From an uncultured Gammaproteobacteria bacterium (GTDB taxonomy: Bacteria > Pseudomonadota > Gammaproteobacteria > Pseudomonadales > Pseudohongiellaceae): a stretch of DNA of 64,000 bases. Position 1 is the first letter of the stretch. Every line of letters starts with the position of its first letter. The notes under the pieces were generated by a model, which searched no databases, was not told the DNA's origin, and saw nothing but the letters and a program-made list of their open reading frames with translations. The position numbers and the translations under genes are program-made. The DNA lies in contig CAJXUA010000008.1 of NCBI GenBank assembly GCA_913060695.1, positions 1 through 64,000 of the forward strand, in the 5' to 3' direction. This document shows positions 25,234-33,653 of this stretch, piece after piece.

Positions 25234-26168
25234 TGACAGATTGGGATAATGCCTTTACCGGTAAGACGAAGACCGGCATGGTCGGTTCACACAGTTTCGG
25301 AGGGGCAGGTAGCTTCTTTAGGACGCCTTACTCCCGCGACCTCACCGGGGTCGACGTTGCCGTAAGTGGGGTGCCCTTGGATATCGCCACCACCAATCGC
25401 TCGGGTGCGAGACTGGGGCCCCGTGCTATACGCAATGCTTCGCTCTCGCTGGCATGGGAGCGCCCATGGCCATGGCAGCGCGACCCACTCAAAGAGATGG
25501 CCGTAGTGGACTATGGCGACTGCGCTGGCGGCCTGTTGACCGTTGCGCAGATCGAGACCCATGTGGCCACGATCCTTGCCTCTGGCGCGGCATCGCTGCT
25601 ACTGGGCGGCGACCACTTCATCTCCTACCCAAGCCTTTGTGCCCACGCCAAGGTTCACGGCCCCATTAGCATTATTCACTTCGATGCCCACACCGATACC
25701 TGGCCCTCATCGGGAGAGGGTATCAATCACGGCACCATGTTTTATAAGGCGGCGAAAGAGGGCGTAGTGCTGCCCGAGAGCTCCATTCAGATCGGCATCC
25801 GCACCACCAACGACGAACCTCTAGGTTATAAGATCGTGTCCGCCGCCGATGTGCATAAGCAGGGCAGCGATGCCGTGATTGCGCAGATAAAGGAGCGGGT
25901 GGGCAACCGGCCCGCCTACATTACTTTCGATATAGACTGCCTAGACCCGGCGTTCGCGCCCGGCACGGGCACGCCAGTACCGGGCGGGCTTTCCTCCTTT
26001 CAGGCGCTGGATATTATTCGCGGTCTCATCGGCATCAACCTCGTGGGCATGGATGTGGTTGAGGTGGCGCCTTCATACGATCATGCGGAGATGACTGCGA
26101 TGGCAGGCGCTCAGATCGCCATAGAACTACTGTGTTTGTATGACGAGTGTCGTCGCAAGCAACAATAA
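25233..26168 (+). CDS. speB: Agmatinase (ureohydrolase family)
   Basis: 311 residues; hydrolyses agmatine to putrescine and urea using two Mn ions. All metal-binding motifs are seen: GGDHFISYP, HFDAHTDTW, and SFDID-like FDIDCLDPAFAPGTGTPVPGG near residue 230. The ATG at 25233 (TGATG overlap with the amidase) is preferred over the TTG one codon earlier. It lies directly before arginine decarboxylase, which makes agmatine, so agmatinase is the best call among arginase, guanidinobutyrase and proclavaminate-type members. No signal peptide. Confidence 0.9.
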   Translation: MTDWDNAFTGKTKTGMVGSHSFGGAGSFFRTPYSRDLTGVDVAVSGVPLDIATTNRSGARLGPRAIRNASLSLAWERPWPWQRDPLKEMAVVDYGDCAGGLLTVAQIETHVATILASGAASLLLGGDHFISYPSLCAHAKVHGPISIIHFDAHTDTWPSSGEGINHGTMFYKAAKEGVVLPESSIQIGIRTTNDEPLGYKIVSAADVHKQGSDAVIAQIKERVGNRPAYITFDIDCLDPAFAPGTGTPVPGGLSSFQALDIIRGLIGINLVGMDVVEVAPSYDHAEMTAMAGAQIAIELLCLYDECRRKQQ

Positions 26169-26207
26169 TTATTAGTCGCCACAAAGTGGCGAGGCAAGGA
26201 GAGAACA

Positions 26208-28187
26208 TTGACCGATACGAGCAATAAGCCAGCATGGACTACTACCGACGCCGAAGAGTTGTATGCGATCAAGACCTGGAGCGCTGGCTTTTTTGGAGTT
26301 AACGATGAGGGCCATATGGCTGTGCGGCCCGTGCCCGGTTCCGACCTCGAGATCGACATCACCGAGGTGATCGACGCGGCGGTAGCCGAAGGCTGTACGT
26401 TTCCTCTTATCCTGCGTTTCCAGGACATCATCAGCGCCCGCGTGCGCCGCCTCAATCAGACCTTTCAGGAGGCGATTGCAGAGGCTGATTATAAGGGCGA
26501 GTACCGCACCATCTACCCGATCAAGGTAAACCAACTACACGAGGTTGTAGCCGAGGTAATGGAGGCGGGCAAGCCCTTCAATATTGGCTTGGAGTGCGGT
26601 TCGCGCGCCGAGCTCATGGCCAGTCTTGCCTTGATTGGCGACGATACCATGCTGCTATGTAATGGCGTGAAGGATCACTCCAGCCTGACCCTTATTTTGA
26701 ATGCGCAACAACTCGGGCAACAGGTGTTGCCGGTCATCGAGAAGTACACAGAGTTCGATCAGTTGCTGATTCTGGCCGATCAGCGCGGTCTCGATAAAGA
26801 GCGTGCGCCGCATCTTGGTGTGCGTGTGAAACTGTCAACCCGCGGCTCTGGGCGCTGGTTCGAGTCCGGTGGCTCCAGCTCCAAGTTCGGGTTAACGGTG
26901 CCCGAATTGGTCAAACTAGTAGGCGAGCTAGAGGAGCGTGGCACGACTGACACTCTCGAGCTACTCCACTTCCACTTGGGCAGTCAGATCGCAGATACCC
27001 AAGTGCTGCGCTCCGCCGTAAAGGAGATCGCCCAATTCTATGCCGACTTGCACGAGCGCGGCATCAAGGTCAAATTTCTGGATGTGGGCGGCGGTCTCGG
27101 CGTGAACTACGGCGGCAGCTATGGCGGCGAGTACGAGGATGTGGACTCCTCGATCAATTATGGTTTGACCGAGTACGCCAACGTCATCGTGTTCGCGGTG
27201 AAAGAGATCTGTGAGCAGCGCAACGTGCCGATGCCGACCCTATTGTCCGAGAGTGGACGTGCCATTACCGCCCATCACTCCATGCTGGTGATGCCGGTTA
27301 TCGGAGTGCATAGGCCCGATGCACCGCCCATGCGCGACATGCCACCGAAACCACCGGTCGTCGTCAAGCGCATGGTCGCAGCCTATAAGGAGGCGCAGAA
27401 GGTCGACGCGCGCGGCGCGCTGACCGAAGTCATTCATGATGCCATCGACGCGCACCAAGAGGCGGAGCAATTGGCGCGCCTGGGCTATCTGCATATTGAG
27501 TTCCTCGCGCATGTCGAGAGCCTGTATTGGAATATTGCCCGCGAGGTGCTGCGTAAATTTCAGGCCTTAGAGATGGACCCGATACCGGTAGAGCAGACCG
27601 ACCTAGAGGCGCAGCTTACCGACCTCTATCTGGCCGACTTCTCGGTTTTCCAATCCATACTCGATCATTGGGCGATCGGGCAGGTGTTCCCGGTAATGCC
27701 GCTAGATCGTCTGGACGAGGAACCGAACCGGCGCGGGCAGGTCGTGGACCTGACCTGCGACTCCGATGGCAAGATTGATCAGTATGTGTCTTCGCACCTC
27801 AATAAGTCTTGGCTGCCGATGCACGAGTATCGACCGGACGAGCCTTATTATTTAGGTGTGTTCCTCGTGGGGGCCTATCAGGAGATTCTGGGTGATGCGC
27901 ACAATCTGCTGGGCCGCGTGGGCGAGGCGCATATCTACGCCAGCGCGGACGAGCCGGGCAATTTCTGGATCGAGGAGACCATCAAGGCCATCAGCATCAA
28001 GGACATGCTCTCCACCGTGCAGTACTTCCCTAGCGACCTAGACCGCCGCATGACCGAGCTTATCCGCCGCAAGATCGAGGCCGGAGTGGTCAAGCCTGCC
28101 GAGGGTATGCGCATCTTGAATAACTACAATAAGCGCCTCGAGGACACGACCTATTGCGACACGGATATGGTGAAGCGAGCAGAATAA
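26208..28187 (+). CDS. speA: Biosynthetic arginine decarboxylase
   Basis: 659 residues, essentially the length of E. coli SpeA (658). It is PLP-dependent and converts arginine to agmatine and CO2. The PLP lysine is Lys106 in TIYPIKVNQ. Other conserved parts are LECGSRAEL, HLGSQI, DVGGGLGVNYGG and SESGRAITAHH. It starts at TTG 26208 with AAGGAGAG just upstream. With the agmatinase upstream it gives the two-step route arginine to agmatine to putrescine. The start codon may limit translation, and SpeA is often feedback-controlled by polyamines. Confidence 0.96.
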   Translation: MTDTSNKPAWTTTDAEELYAIKTWSAGFFGVNDEGHMAVRPVPGSDLEIDITEVIDAAVAEGCTFPLILRFQDIISARVRRLNQTFQEAIAEADYKGEYRTIYPIKVNQLHEVVAEVMEAGKPFNIGLECGSRAELMASLALIGDDTMLLCNGVKDHSSLTLILNAQQLGQQVLPVIEKYTEFDQLLILADQRGLDKERAPHLGVRVKLSTRGSGRWFESGGSSSKFGLTVPELVKLVGELEERGTTDTLELLHFHLGSQIADTQVLRSAVKEIAQFYADLHERGIKVKFLDVGGGLGVNYGGSYGGEYEDVDSSINYGLTEYANVIVFAVKEICEQRNVPMPTLLSESGRAITAHHSMLVMPVIGVHRPDAPPMRDMPPKPPVVVKRMVAAYKEAQKVDARGALTEVIHDAIDAHQEAEQLARLGYLHIEFLAHVESLYWNIAREVLRKFQALEMDPIPVEQTDLEAQLTDLYLADFSVFQSILDHWAIGQVFPVMPLDRLDEEPNRRGQVVDLTCDSDGKIDQYVSSHLNKSWLPMHEYRPDEPYYLGVFLVGAYQEILGDAHNLLGRVGEAHIYASADEPGNFWIEETIKAISIKDMLSTVQYFPSDLDRRMTELIRRKIEAGVVKPAEGMRILNNYNKRLEDTTYCDTDMVKRAE

Positions 28188-28199
28188 AGCAAGCAATGC

Positions 28200-28228
28200 T
28201 TGACAACATACCTACCGGTATGAACAAT
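28200..28228 (+). promoter_or_regulatory. TetR promoter with operator in its spacer
   Basis: TTGACA (28200-28205) and AACAAT (28223-28228) are 17 bp apart. The spacer holds the palindrome CATACCTACCGGTATG at 28207-28222. The same palindrome with one base change lies at 29084-29099 before the efflux operon, so binding of one repressor would shut both promoters. Confidence 0.75.
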
Positions 28229-28257
28229 TGCTCTATGTTTAATAACGAAGGCCCGAA

Positions 28258-28926
28258 ATGAGCGCACCTATAGATACCCGTCTAAAGCTAATGCAGACAG
28301 CGACGCAGCTAATCTGGGATAGCAACTATGACAATGTCGGCATTGCGGATATCTGCAAGCAGGCTGGTGTCACCAAGGGGGCGTTCTACCACCATTTCAG
28401 CTCCAAGGCTGAATTGTTTGCTTCGGCTTGTAAGTACGATTGCGGCGAGATGAACAAAGAGATGGACAAGGTTCTGTCCCCTCGTTTTACTGCCCTGCAG
28501 CAGTTCGAGAACTTCTTCGCGATCATGTTAGAGAAGCAGTACAGAGGGGATGGCGGTACACAGATCTGCGGCTGTCCATTCTTTACGGCGGGTGCCCAAG
28601 CGGGCTGCGAAGAGCTCGAAGTTAGGGCCGCATCCCGCGAACTGTCAGACAATGGCGTGATTTATTTCGCCGCGCTAGCGCGCAATCTGCAGGCCGAAGG
28701 CTGTCTGCAGCGCCCCGTCGATGCGGAGCAATTGGGCCGGCTGCTGCATCAGTTCGTACAGGGGCTGATGATGCATGGCCGCATCTTCCAAGACTTCGCA
28801 CAATTCTGCTTGGATCTTCGCGAGGGGCTCTACCAGCTCCTGGGCGTCAAAGAAGAGTATCGGAACTATAATGGCTGCCCCAGCGCAGCTTCGAATGAAC
28901 CTCTCCAGAAGGTCGTCGGCAAATAG
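28258..28926 (+). CDS. TetR family repressor, probable regulator of the RND efflux operon
   Basis: 222 residues with an N-terminal TetR HTH (NVGIADICKQAGVTKGAFYH followed by HFSSKAELF, residues about 20-60). The ligand domain is rich in cysteines: CKYDCGEM near residue 60 and QICGCPFF with AGCEE near residue 105. This suggests a thiol-based or electrophile-sensing switch, which is inference. The ATG at 28258 follows a weak GAAGGC ribosome site. The shared operator at its own promoter and at the RND promoter makes it the probable autoregulated repressor of the efflux genes that follow. Confidence 0.92.
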   Translation: MSAPIDTRLKLMQTATQLIWDSNYDNVGIADICKQAGVTKGAFYHHFSSKAELFASACKYDCGEMNKEMDKVLSPRFTALQQFENFFAIMLEKQYRGDGGTQICGCPFFTAGAQAGCEELEVRAASRELSDNGVIYFAALARNLQAEGCLQRPVDAEQLGRLLHQFVQGLMMHGRIFQDFAQFCLDLREGLYQLLGVKEEYRNYNGCPSAASNEPLQKVVGK

Positions 28927-29075
28927 TCGATATTAGGCCGCTCCCCCAAAACGCTGTGCTCTTTAGTTTGCGCTGACTTTCTCTGGCGCGGGCTCCGCAA
29001 CTTTTTCTTTCTCCCCTTCGTCTAACGGCTCCGTTAGTCTGCATAACTCATTTTAAAATTTTTTAATAAGCTATA

Positions 29076-29105
29076 TTGACGAACATACCGACCGGTATGT
29101 ATAGT
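29076..29105 (+). promoter_or_regulatory. RND efflux operon promoter with TetR operator
   Basis: TTGACG (29076-29081) and TATAGT (29100-29105) with an 18-bp spacer. The spacer contains CATACCGACCGGTATG (29084-29099), which with flanks gives an 18-bp imperfect palindrome ACATACC-GACC-GGTATGT. It matches the TetR promoter operator except for one central base. Confidence 0.78.
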
Positions 29106-29199
29106 TCGCAACATCCAATGCGGGAAGCCCTTTTCTTAGGTCGACCGCGAGCGACGGATGGAATCAAGATCGTCGCTTTCCAAAACCAAGGAGTACAGC

Positions 29200-30369
29200 A
29201 TGTCGTTCAAGCTCAAGCATCGCAGGTTCAAATTAAGCATGATGGCGCTCGTCGTGTGGGGCGTCGCCACAACCGGTTTCCTATACGGCACCCAGCCCAG
29301 TAGTGTTAGCGCGGAAGATGCAGCGCCAGCACTGCAAGTAGTCGAGGCCGTCACCGCCGAGTACAGCGCGCTGCGTCAGTGGCGGGATTTCAGTGGTCGC
29401 CTGCAGGCAGTGGATGCCGCACAGATACGCCCACTAGTGAGTGGCACAGTGCAGAAGGTCCTCTTTCAAGATGGCGCGCAGGTAGAGCAGGGACAGACTC
29501 TGTTCGTGATCGATCCGCGCCCATTCGAAGCGCAGCTACAACACGCTCGCGCAAGCCTCGCCTCTGCCGAGTCAGAGCTAGTCCTCGCACAGGTCGAATT
29601 CGAACGAGCCGATGCGCTCGCCGGCAATCAGGCTGTGTCCAAGAGCATTCGAGATACCCGAGAGAATGCCCTACACATAGCCAAGGCCACACGCGAATCG
29701 GCACGGGCGCAGGTCGCGCAGGCCGAGCTGGATCTAGAGTACGCCTATGTTAAAGCGCCGATATCAGGTCGCGTTAGCCGCGCCGAGGTGACTGTCGGTA
29801 ATGTGGTTCAGGCCGGACCGAACGCGCCTTTGCTGACCTCCGTCGTGAATCTCGAAAGACTCTACGCCGAGTTCGACGTTGATGCGGACACCTACTTCCG
29901 CATTATGGGCAGTACCAATAACGGCCGCAGTGATGGCGAGCGTCCAGTGGCCTCTGGTGTTCCAGTCGAGGTCGCGATAGGCAGTGGTCGCAATATAGTG
30001 CATCAGGCGAGCCTGCATGCCTTCGACAATAAACTGGACGAGAACTCCGGCACCATTCGTGCACGAGCGATAGTCGATAATGTCGATAGGTCACTGATCC
30101 CAGGAGTCTTCATTAATGTGCGCATAGGCACCGTCGATACTCAGCCAACGTTGTTGGTGCCAGAGCGAGCGATTAGTGTCAGCCAAAGCAAGCGCTTCGT
30201 CTATGTGGTCAATGCCGATGACGTAGTGGAATATCGCGAGGTCACCCTCGGGGAGTCCCTCGAAGGGCAGCGCGTAATTCTGTCCGGTGTTGAGCGTGGC
30301 GACCGTGTCATCGTGAACGGCGTACAGCGTGTGATGTCTGATATGCAAGTTGCGGTAACGCAAATCTAA
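29200..30369 (+). CDS. RND efflux periplasmic adaptor (membrane fusion protein)
   Basis: 389 residues. Residues about 14-30 form the N-terminal anchor. It has the lipoyl-like half motifs (GTVQKVLFQDGAQVEQGQTLF at about 75-95 and APISGRVSRAEVTVGNVV later), a central alpha-hairpin rich in Ala, Gln and Glu, and the beta-barrel domain (FINVRIGTV, VPERAISVSQSK). It links the inner-membrane pump to the outer-membrane channel. ATG 29200 is chosen over 29158 because AAGGAG lies 6 nt upstream. It is the first gene of a three-gene RND operon driven by the TetR-controlled promoter. Confidence 0.95.
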   Translation: MSFKLKHRRFKLSMMALVVWGVATTGFLYGTQPSSVSAEDAAPALQVVEAVTAEYSALRQWRDFSGRLQAVDAAQIRPLVSGTVQKVLFQDGAQVEQGQTLFVIDPRPFEAQLQHARASLASAESELVLAQVEFERADALAGNQAVSKSIRDTRENALHIAKATRESARAQVAQAELDLEYAYVKAPISGRVSRAEVTVGNVVQAGPNAPLLTSVVNLERLYAEFDVDADTYFRIMGSTNNGRSDGERPVASGVPVEVAIGSGRNIVHQASLHAFDNKLDENSGTIRARAIVDNVDRSLIPGVFINVRIGTVDTQPTLLVPERAISVSQSKRFVYVVNADDVVEYREVTLGESLEGQRVILSGVERGDRVIVNGVQRVMSDMQVAVTQI

Positions 30370-30374
30370 GTACG

Positions 30375-30427
30375 ACGAGGAGTCGCGGCAAGCGTTGCCC
30401 TGGCTCCTCGTTCGCGGCTCGTGCCGC
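30375..30427 (+). promoter_or_regulatory. Intercistronic hairpins between adaptor and pump
   Basis: ACGAGGAG (30375-30382) pairs with CTCCTCGT (30404-30411), enclosing GGCAA/TTGCC. A second hairpin GCGGC/GCCGC follows at 30414-30427. There is no T run, so this is more likely an RNA processing or stability element than a terminator. It could set unequal amounts of adaptor and pump. Confidence 0.5.
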
Positions 30428-30461
30428 ATCCTCATTTCAACCCAGTGTTAAAGAGACCCTG

Positions 30462-33400
30462 ATGAACTTTTCTCGATTTTTTATCGATAGGCCGATCTTT
30501 GCCAGCGTTTTGTCCCTGATGATCGTCATGGGCGGCTTGATCGCAATGTTTAAACTCCCTATCTCGGAGTATCCCGAGGTGGTCCCGCCCTCCATCGTGG
30601 TGAACGCACAGTTTCCTGGCGCCAACCCTGCGGTGATTGCGGAGACCGTATCTACGCCATTGGAAGAGCAGATCAGCGGTGTTGAGAGCCTGCTGTATAT
30701 GTTCTCGCAGGCCAACTCCGATGGCCTCGTGACCTTAACGATGACCTTCGCGATTGGTACAGATCCCGATCTTGCGCAGCAGCAGGTGCAGAACCGAGTT
30801 TCCCAAGCATTACCAAGATTGCCGGAGATTACCCGCCAGCTAGGCGTGACCACGATCAAGGCCTCTCCGGACCTCACCATGGTGGTGCACTTGCGTTCAC
30901 CGGATGCGCGCTACGATATGTTGTATTTGCGCAACTACGCAGTGATCAACGTGAAGGAGCAGTTGGCGAAGATCCCTGGTGTGGGTCAGATTCAGTTATT
31001 CGGCTCGGGTGACTATGCGATGCGTTTGTGGCTCAAGCCCGATCGTATAGCCGAGCTAAATCTAACGGCGAACGATGTGATCAATGCCGTGCGCAGCCAG
31101 AATGTGCAAGTGGCGGCGGGCATCATCGGCAGCGCTCCGAACCCCTCTCCGCTAGATGTACAACTGCCGATCAATACTAAGGGTCGTTTGGAGTCCGTCG
31201 AAGAGTTCGAGGATATCATCATCGCAACTAGCCCTAACGGTGCGATTACGCGGCTTCGCGATGTAGCGCGTATTGAGCTTGGCGCATCCAGTTACGCGCT
31301 GCGCTCCTTACTCGACAACGAGCCTGCCGTGGCGTTGCCCATTATGCAGGCACCTGGCGCGAATGCGATCGAGATCTCTGACTCTGTGCGCGCGACAATG
31401 GAGTCTTTGAAAGCGAATTTTCCAGAGGGCATGGACTACGCCATCGCCTATGACCCAACGGTGTTTGTTCGCGATTCCATCAGTGCCGTTATCACGACAC
31501 TTTTGGAGGCGATTGCGCTGGTGGTAGTGGTGGTAATCCTATTCCTCCAGAACTGGCGTTCATCCTTAATTCCTCTGCTTTCTGTGCCCGTGTCGATCAT
31601 CGGCACCTTTAGCCTTATGCTGCTGTTCGGTTTCTCCATCAACGTGCTCTCCTTGTTTGGGCTGGTGCTCGCTATCGGGATCGTGGTGGACGACGCGATC
31701 GTGGTAGTGGAGAACGTGGAGCGCAATATCGAGAACGGGCTGAGTCCTCGCGAGGCTACCTATCAGGCGATGCGCGAAGTTAGCGGACCCATCATCGCCA
31801 TCTCCTTGACGCTGATCGCGGTCTTCGTACCGATCGGCTTCATCAGTGGTCTGAATGGCCAGTTCTATAAGCAATTTGCCCTGACTATCGCGATCTCGAC
31901 AGTCATCTCCGCGTTCAATTCGCTTACCCTCAGTCCTGCACTTTCGGCCTTGTTGTTGAAGGCGAAGAAGGAGCACACGCCGGAGCAAAAGGCGCAGCGT
32001 AATTTTTTCTCCCGTGGGCTGGACAGCTTCTTCGAGCGCTTCAATCGTAGCTTCTCTCGTGCCTCCGATAACTACGGAATTACCGTGGGACGATTGTTAG
32101 GAAGGCGCACGGCAACGATGGCTGTGTATGCACTTTTGCTGTTGCTGACGTGGGGCAGTTTCGAGTCCCTGCCTAAGGGGTTCATCCCCGTGCAGGACAA
32201 GCAGTATCTAATCGCCGTGGCGCAACTACCGGCAGGTGCCACACTGGATCGCAGCGAAGCGGTAATGCGGGAGATGTCGCAGCTAATGATGGAACAGCCA
32301 GGTGTGGAGAACGCCGTTGGCTTCCCAGGGCTATCCATCAATGGCTTTACTAATAGTTCTAGCGAGGGCTTGATCTTCGTGGCGCTGGATTCTTTCGAGC
32401 TGCGCACCGATGAGTCTCTGTCCGCCGGCGCGATCGCCAATGCTTTGCAGGCGAAGTTCAACGGCATAGAGGAGGCGTTCGTCTCGGTCTTCACACCCCC
32501 TCCTGTGCAGGGGCTCGGTGCTACAGGCGGCTTCAAACTGCAGATCGAAGATAGGGCAAACCAAGGCTACGACGCGCTCAATGAGGTGATCGGCCAGGTC
32601 TTGCAGAAGGCGCGACAGGCGCCGGAGCTCGCGGGCGTGTTCTCCAGCTATCAGATCAATTCGCCACAGCTTTTCGCGGACCTCGATCGCGATAAGGCAG
32701 TGCAGCTGGGTTTATCGATTCCCGAAATTTTCGATGCCATGCAGGTATATCTCGGCTCCGCCTATGTGAACGATGTGAATATGTTCGGGCGCACCTATCA
32801 GGTGATCGCGCAGGCTGACTCGCAGTATCGCGATTCGCCCGATGACATCGCGCAATTACAAGTGCGTAACCGCGACGGCGAGATGGTGCCCCTTGGCAGC
32901 GTGATGAATATTGAGCAGAGCTATGGGCCGACTAATGCGCAGCGCTACAACGGTTTCCGCTCGGGCGACATCAATGCTGGCCCGGCGCCAGGCTATTCCA
33001 GCGGAGAAGCACAGGCCGTCATGGTCGATATTCTAGACGAGACACTGCCAGAGGGTGTGAGTTATGAGTGGACCGATATGACCTATCAGGAAATTCTTGC
33101 GGGCAACACTGCGCTGCTGGTATTTCCCCTGTGTATCTTCCTCGTCTACTTGGTGCTCGCCGCGCAATACGAGAGCCTGACACTGCCGCTGGCGGTGATC
33201 ATGATCGTGCCGATGAGTGTGTTGGCGGCCTTAACTGGGGTTTGGTTGACTGGAGGCAACATCGACATCTTCACGCAGATATCGCTGTTCGTCTTGATAG
33301 GGCTCGCGAGTAAGAACGCGATTCTTATCGTGGAGTTTGCGCGGGAGTTGGAGCACAAAGGCATGGCAATTCGCGAGGCCGCGATCGAGGCGTCTCGCCT

Positions 33401-33653
33401 ACGTCTTCGTCCCATCCTAATGACCTCGCTGGCCTTTATTATGGGTGTAACCCCGATGGTGCTCTCCAGTGGTGCTGGCGCCGAGATGCGCAACATCATG
33501 GGGGTAGCGGTGTTCTCAGGCATGATTGGGGTGACGCTATTTGGTTTGTTCCTCACACCGGTGTTCTATGTGCTGCTACGTAGTCTCGAGGAGAGAGTGC
33601 GTAGCAAGAAAGATGAACCGCTCGGCCTAGAGAACTCCATAGGGGGTGTGTAA
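30462..33653 (+). CDS. RND (HAE1 family) multidrug efflux pump
   Basis: 1063 residues, the normal size for AcrB/MexB-like pumps. The start FSRFFIDRPIFASVLSL-x is typical. Twelve transmembrane segments and two large periplasmic loops are visible. The proton-relay residues are present: GIVVDDAIVVVENV (Asp-Asp in helix 4) and GLASKNAILIVEF (Lys in helix 10). It sits between adaptor and outer-membrane factor, so the tripartite pump is complete. The stop TAATG overlaps the channel gene start. Substrates are probably drugs, biocides or toxic metabolites. Confidence 0.97.
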   Translation: MNFSRFFIDRPIFASVLSLMIVMGGLIAMFKLPISEYPEVVPPSIVVNAQFPGANPAVIAETVSTPLEEQISGVESLLYMFSQANSDGLVTLTMTFAIGTDPDLAQQQVQNRVSQALPRLPEITRQLGVTTIKASPDLTMVVHLRSPDARYDMLYLRNYAVINVKEQLAKIPGVGQIQLFGSGDYAMRLWLKPDRIAELNLTANDVINAVRSQNVQVAAGIIGSAPNPSPLDVQLPINTKGRLESVEEFEDIIIATSPNGAITRLRDVARIELGASSYALRSLLDNEPAVALPIMQAPGANAIEISDSVRATMESLKANFPEGMDYAIAYDPTVFVRDSISAVITTLLEAIALVVVVVILFLQNWRSSLIPLLSVPVSIIGTFSLMLLFGFSINVLSLFGLVLAIGIVVDDAIVVVENVERNIENGLSPREATYQAMREVSGPIIAISLTLIAVFVPIGFISGLNGQFYKQFALTIAISTVISAFNSLTLSPALSALLLKAKKEHTPEQKAQRNFFSRGLDSFFERFNRSFSRASDNYGITVGRLLGRRTATMAVYALLLLLTWGSFESLPKGFIPVQDKQYLIAVAQLPAGATLDRSEAVMREMSQLMMEQPGVENAVGFPGLSINGFTNSSSEGLIFVALDSFELRTDESLSAGAIANALQAKFNGIEEAFVSVFTPPPVQGLGATGGFKLQIEDRANQGYDALNEVIGQVLQKARQAPELAGVFSSYQINSPQLFADLDRDKAVQLGLSIPEIFDAMQVYLGSAYVNDVNMFGRTYQVIAQADSQYRDSPDDIAQLQVRNRDGEMVPLGSVMNIEQSYGPTNAQRYNGFRSGDINAGPAPGYSSGEAQAVMVDILDETLPEGVSYEWTDMTYQEILAGNTALLVFPLCIFLVYLVLAAQYESLTLPLAVIMIVPMSVLAALTGVWLTGGNIDIFTQISLFVLIGLASKNAILIVEFARELEHKGMAIREAAIEASRLRLRPILMTSLAFIMGVTPMVLSSGAGAEMRNIMGVAVFSGMIGVTLFGLFLTPVFYVLLRSLEERVRSKKDEPLGLENSIGGV

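Noticed and set aside
28960-29040. Palindrome CTAACGG-CT-CCGTTAG as a terminator for the TetR gene
   Set aside because: The loop of 2 nt is too short for a hairpin and no T run follows.
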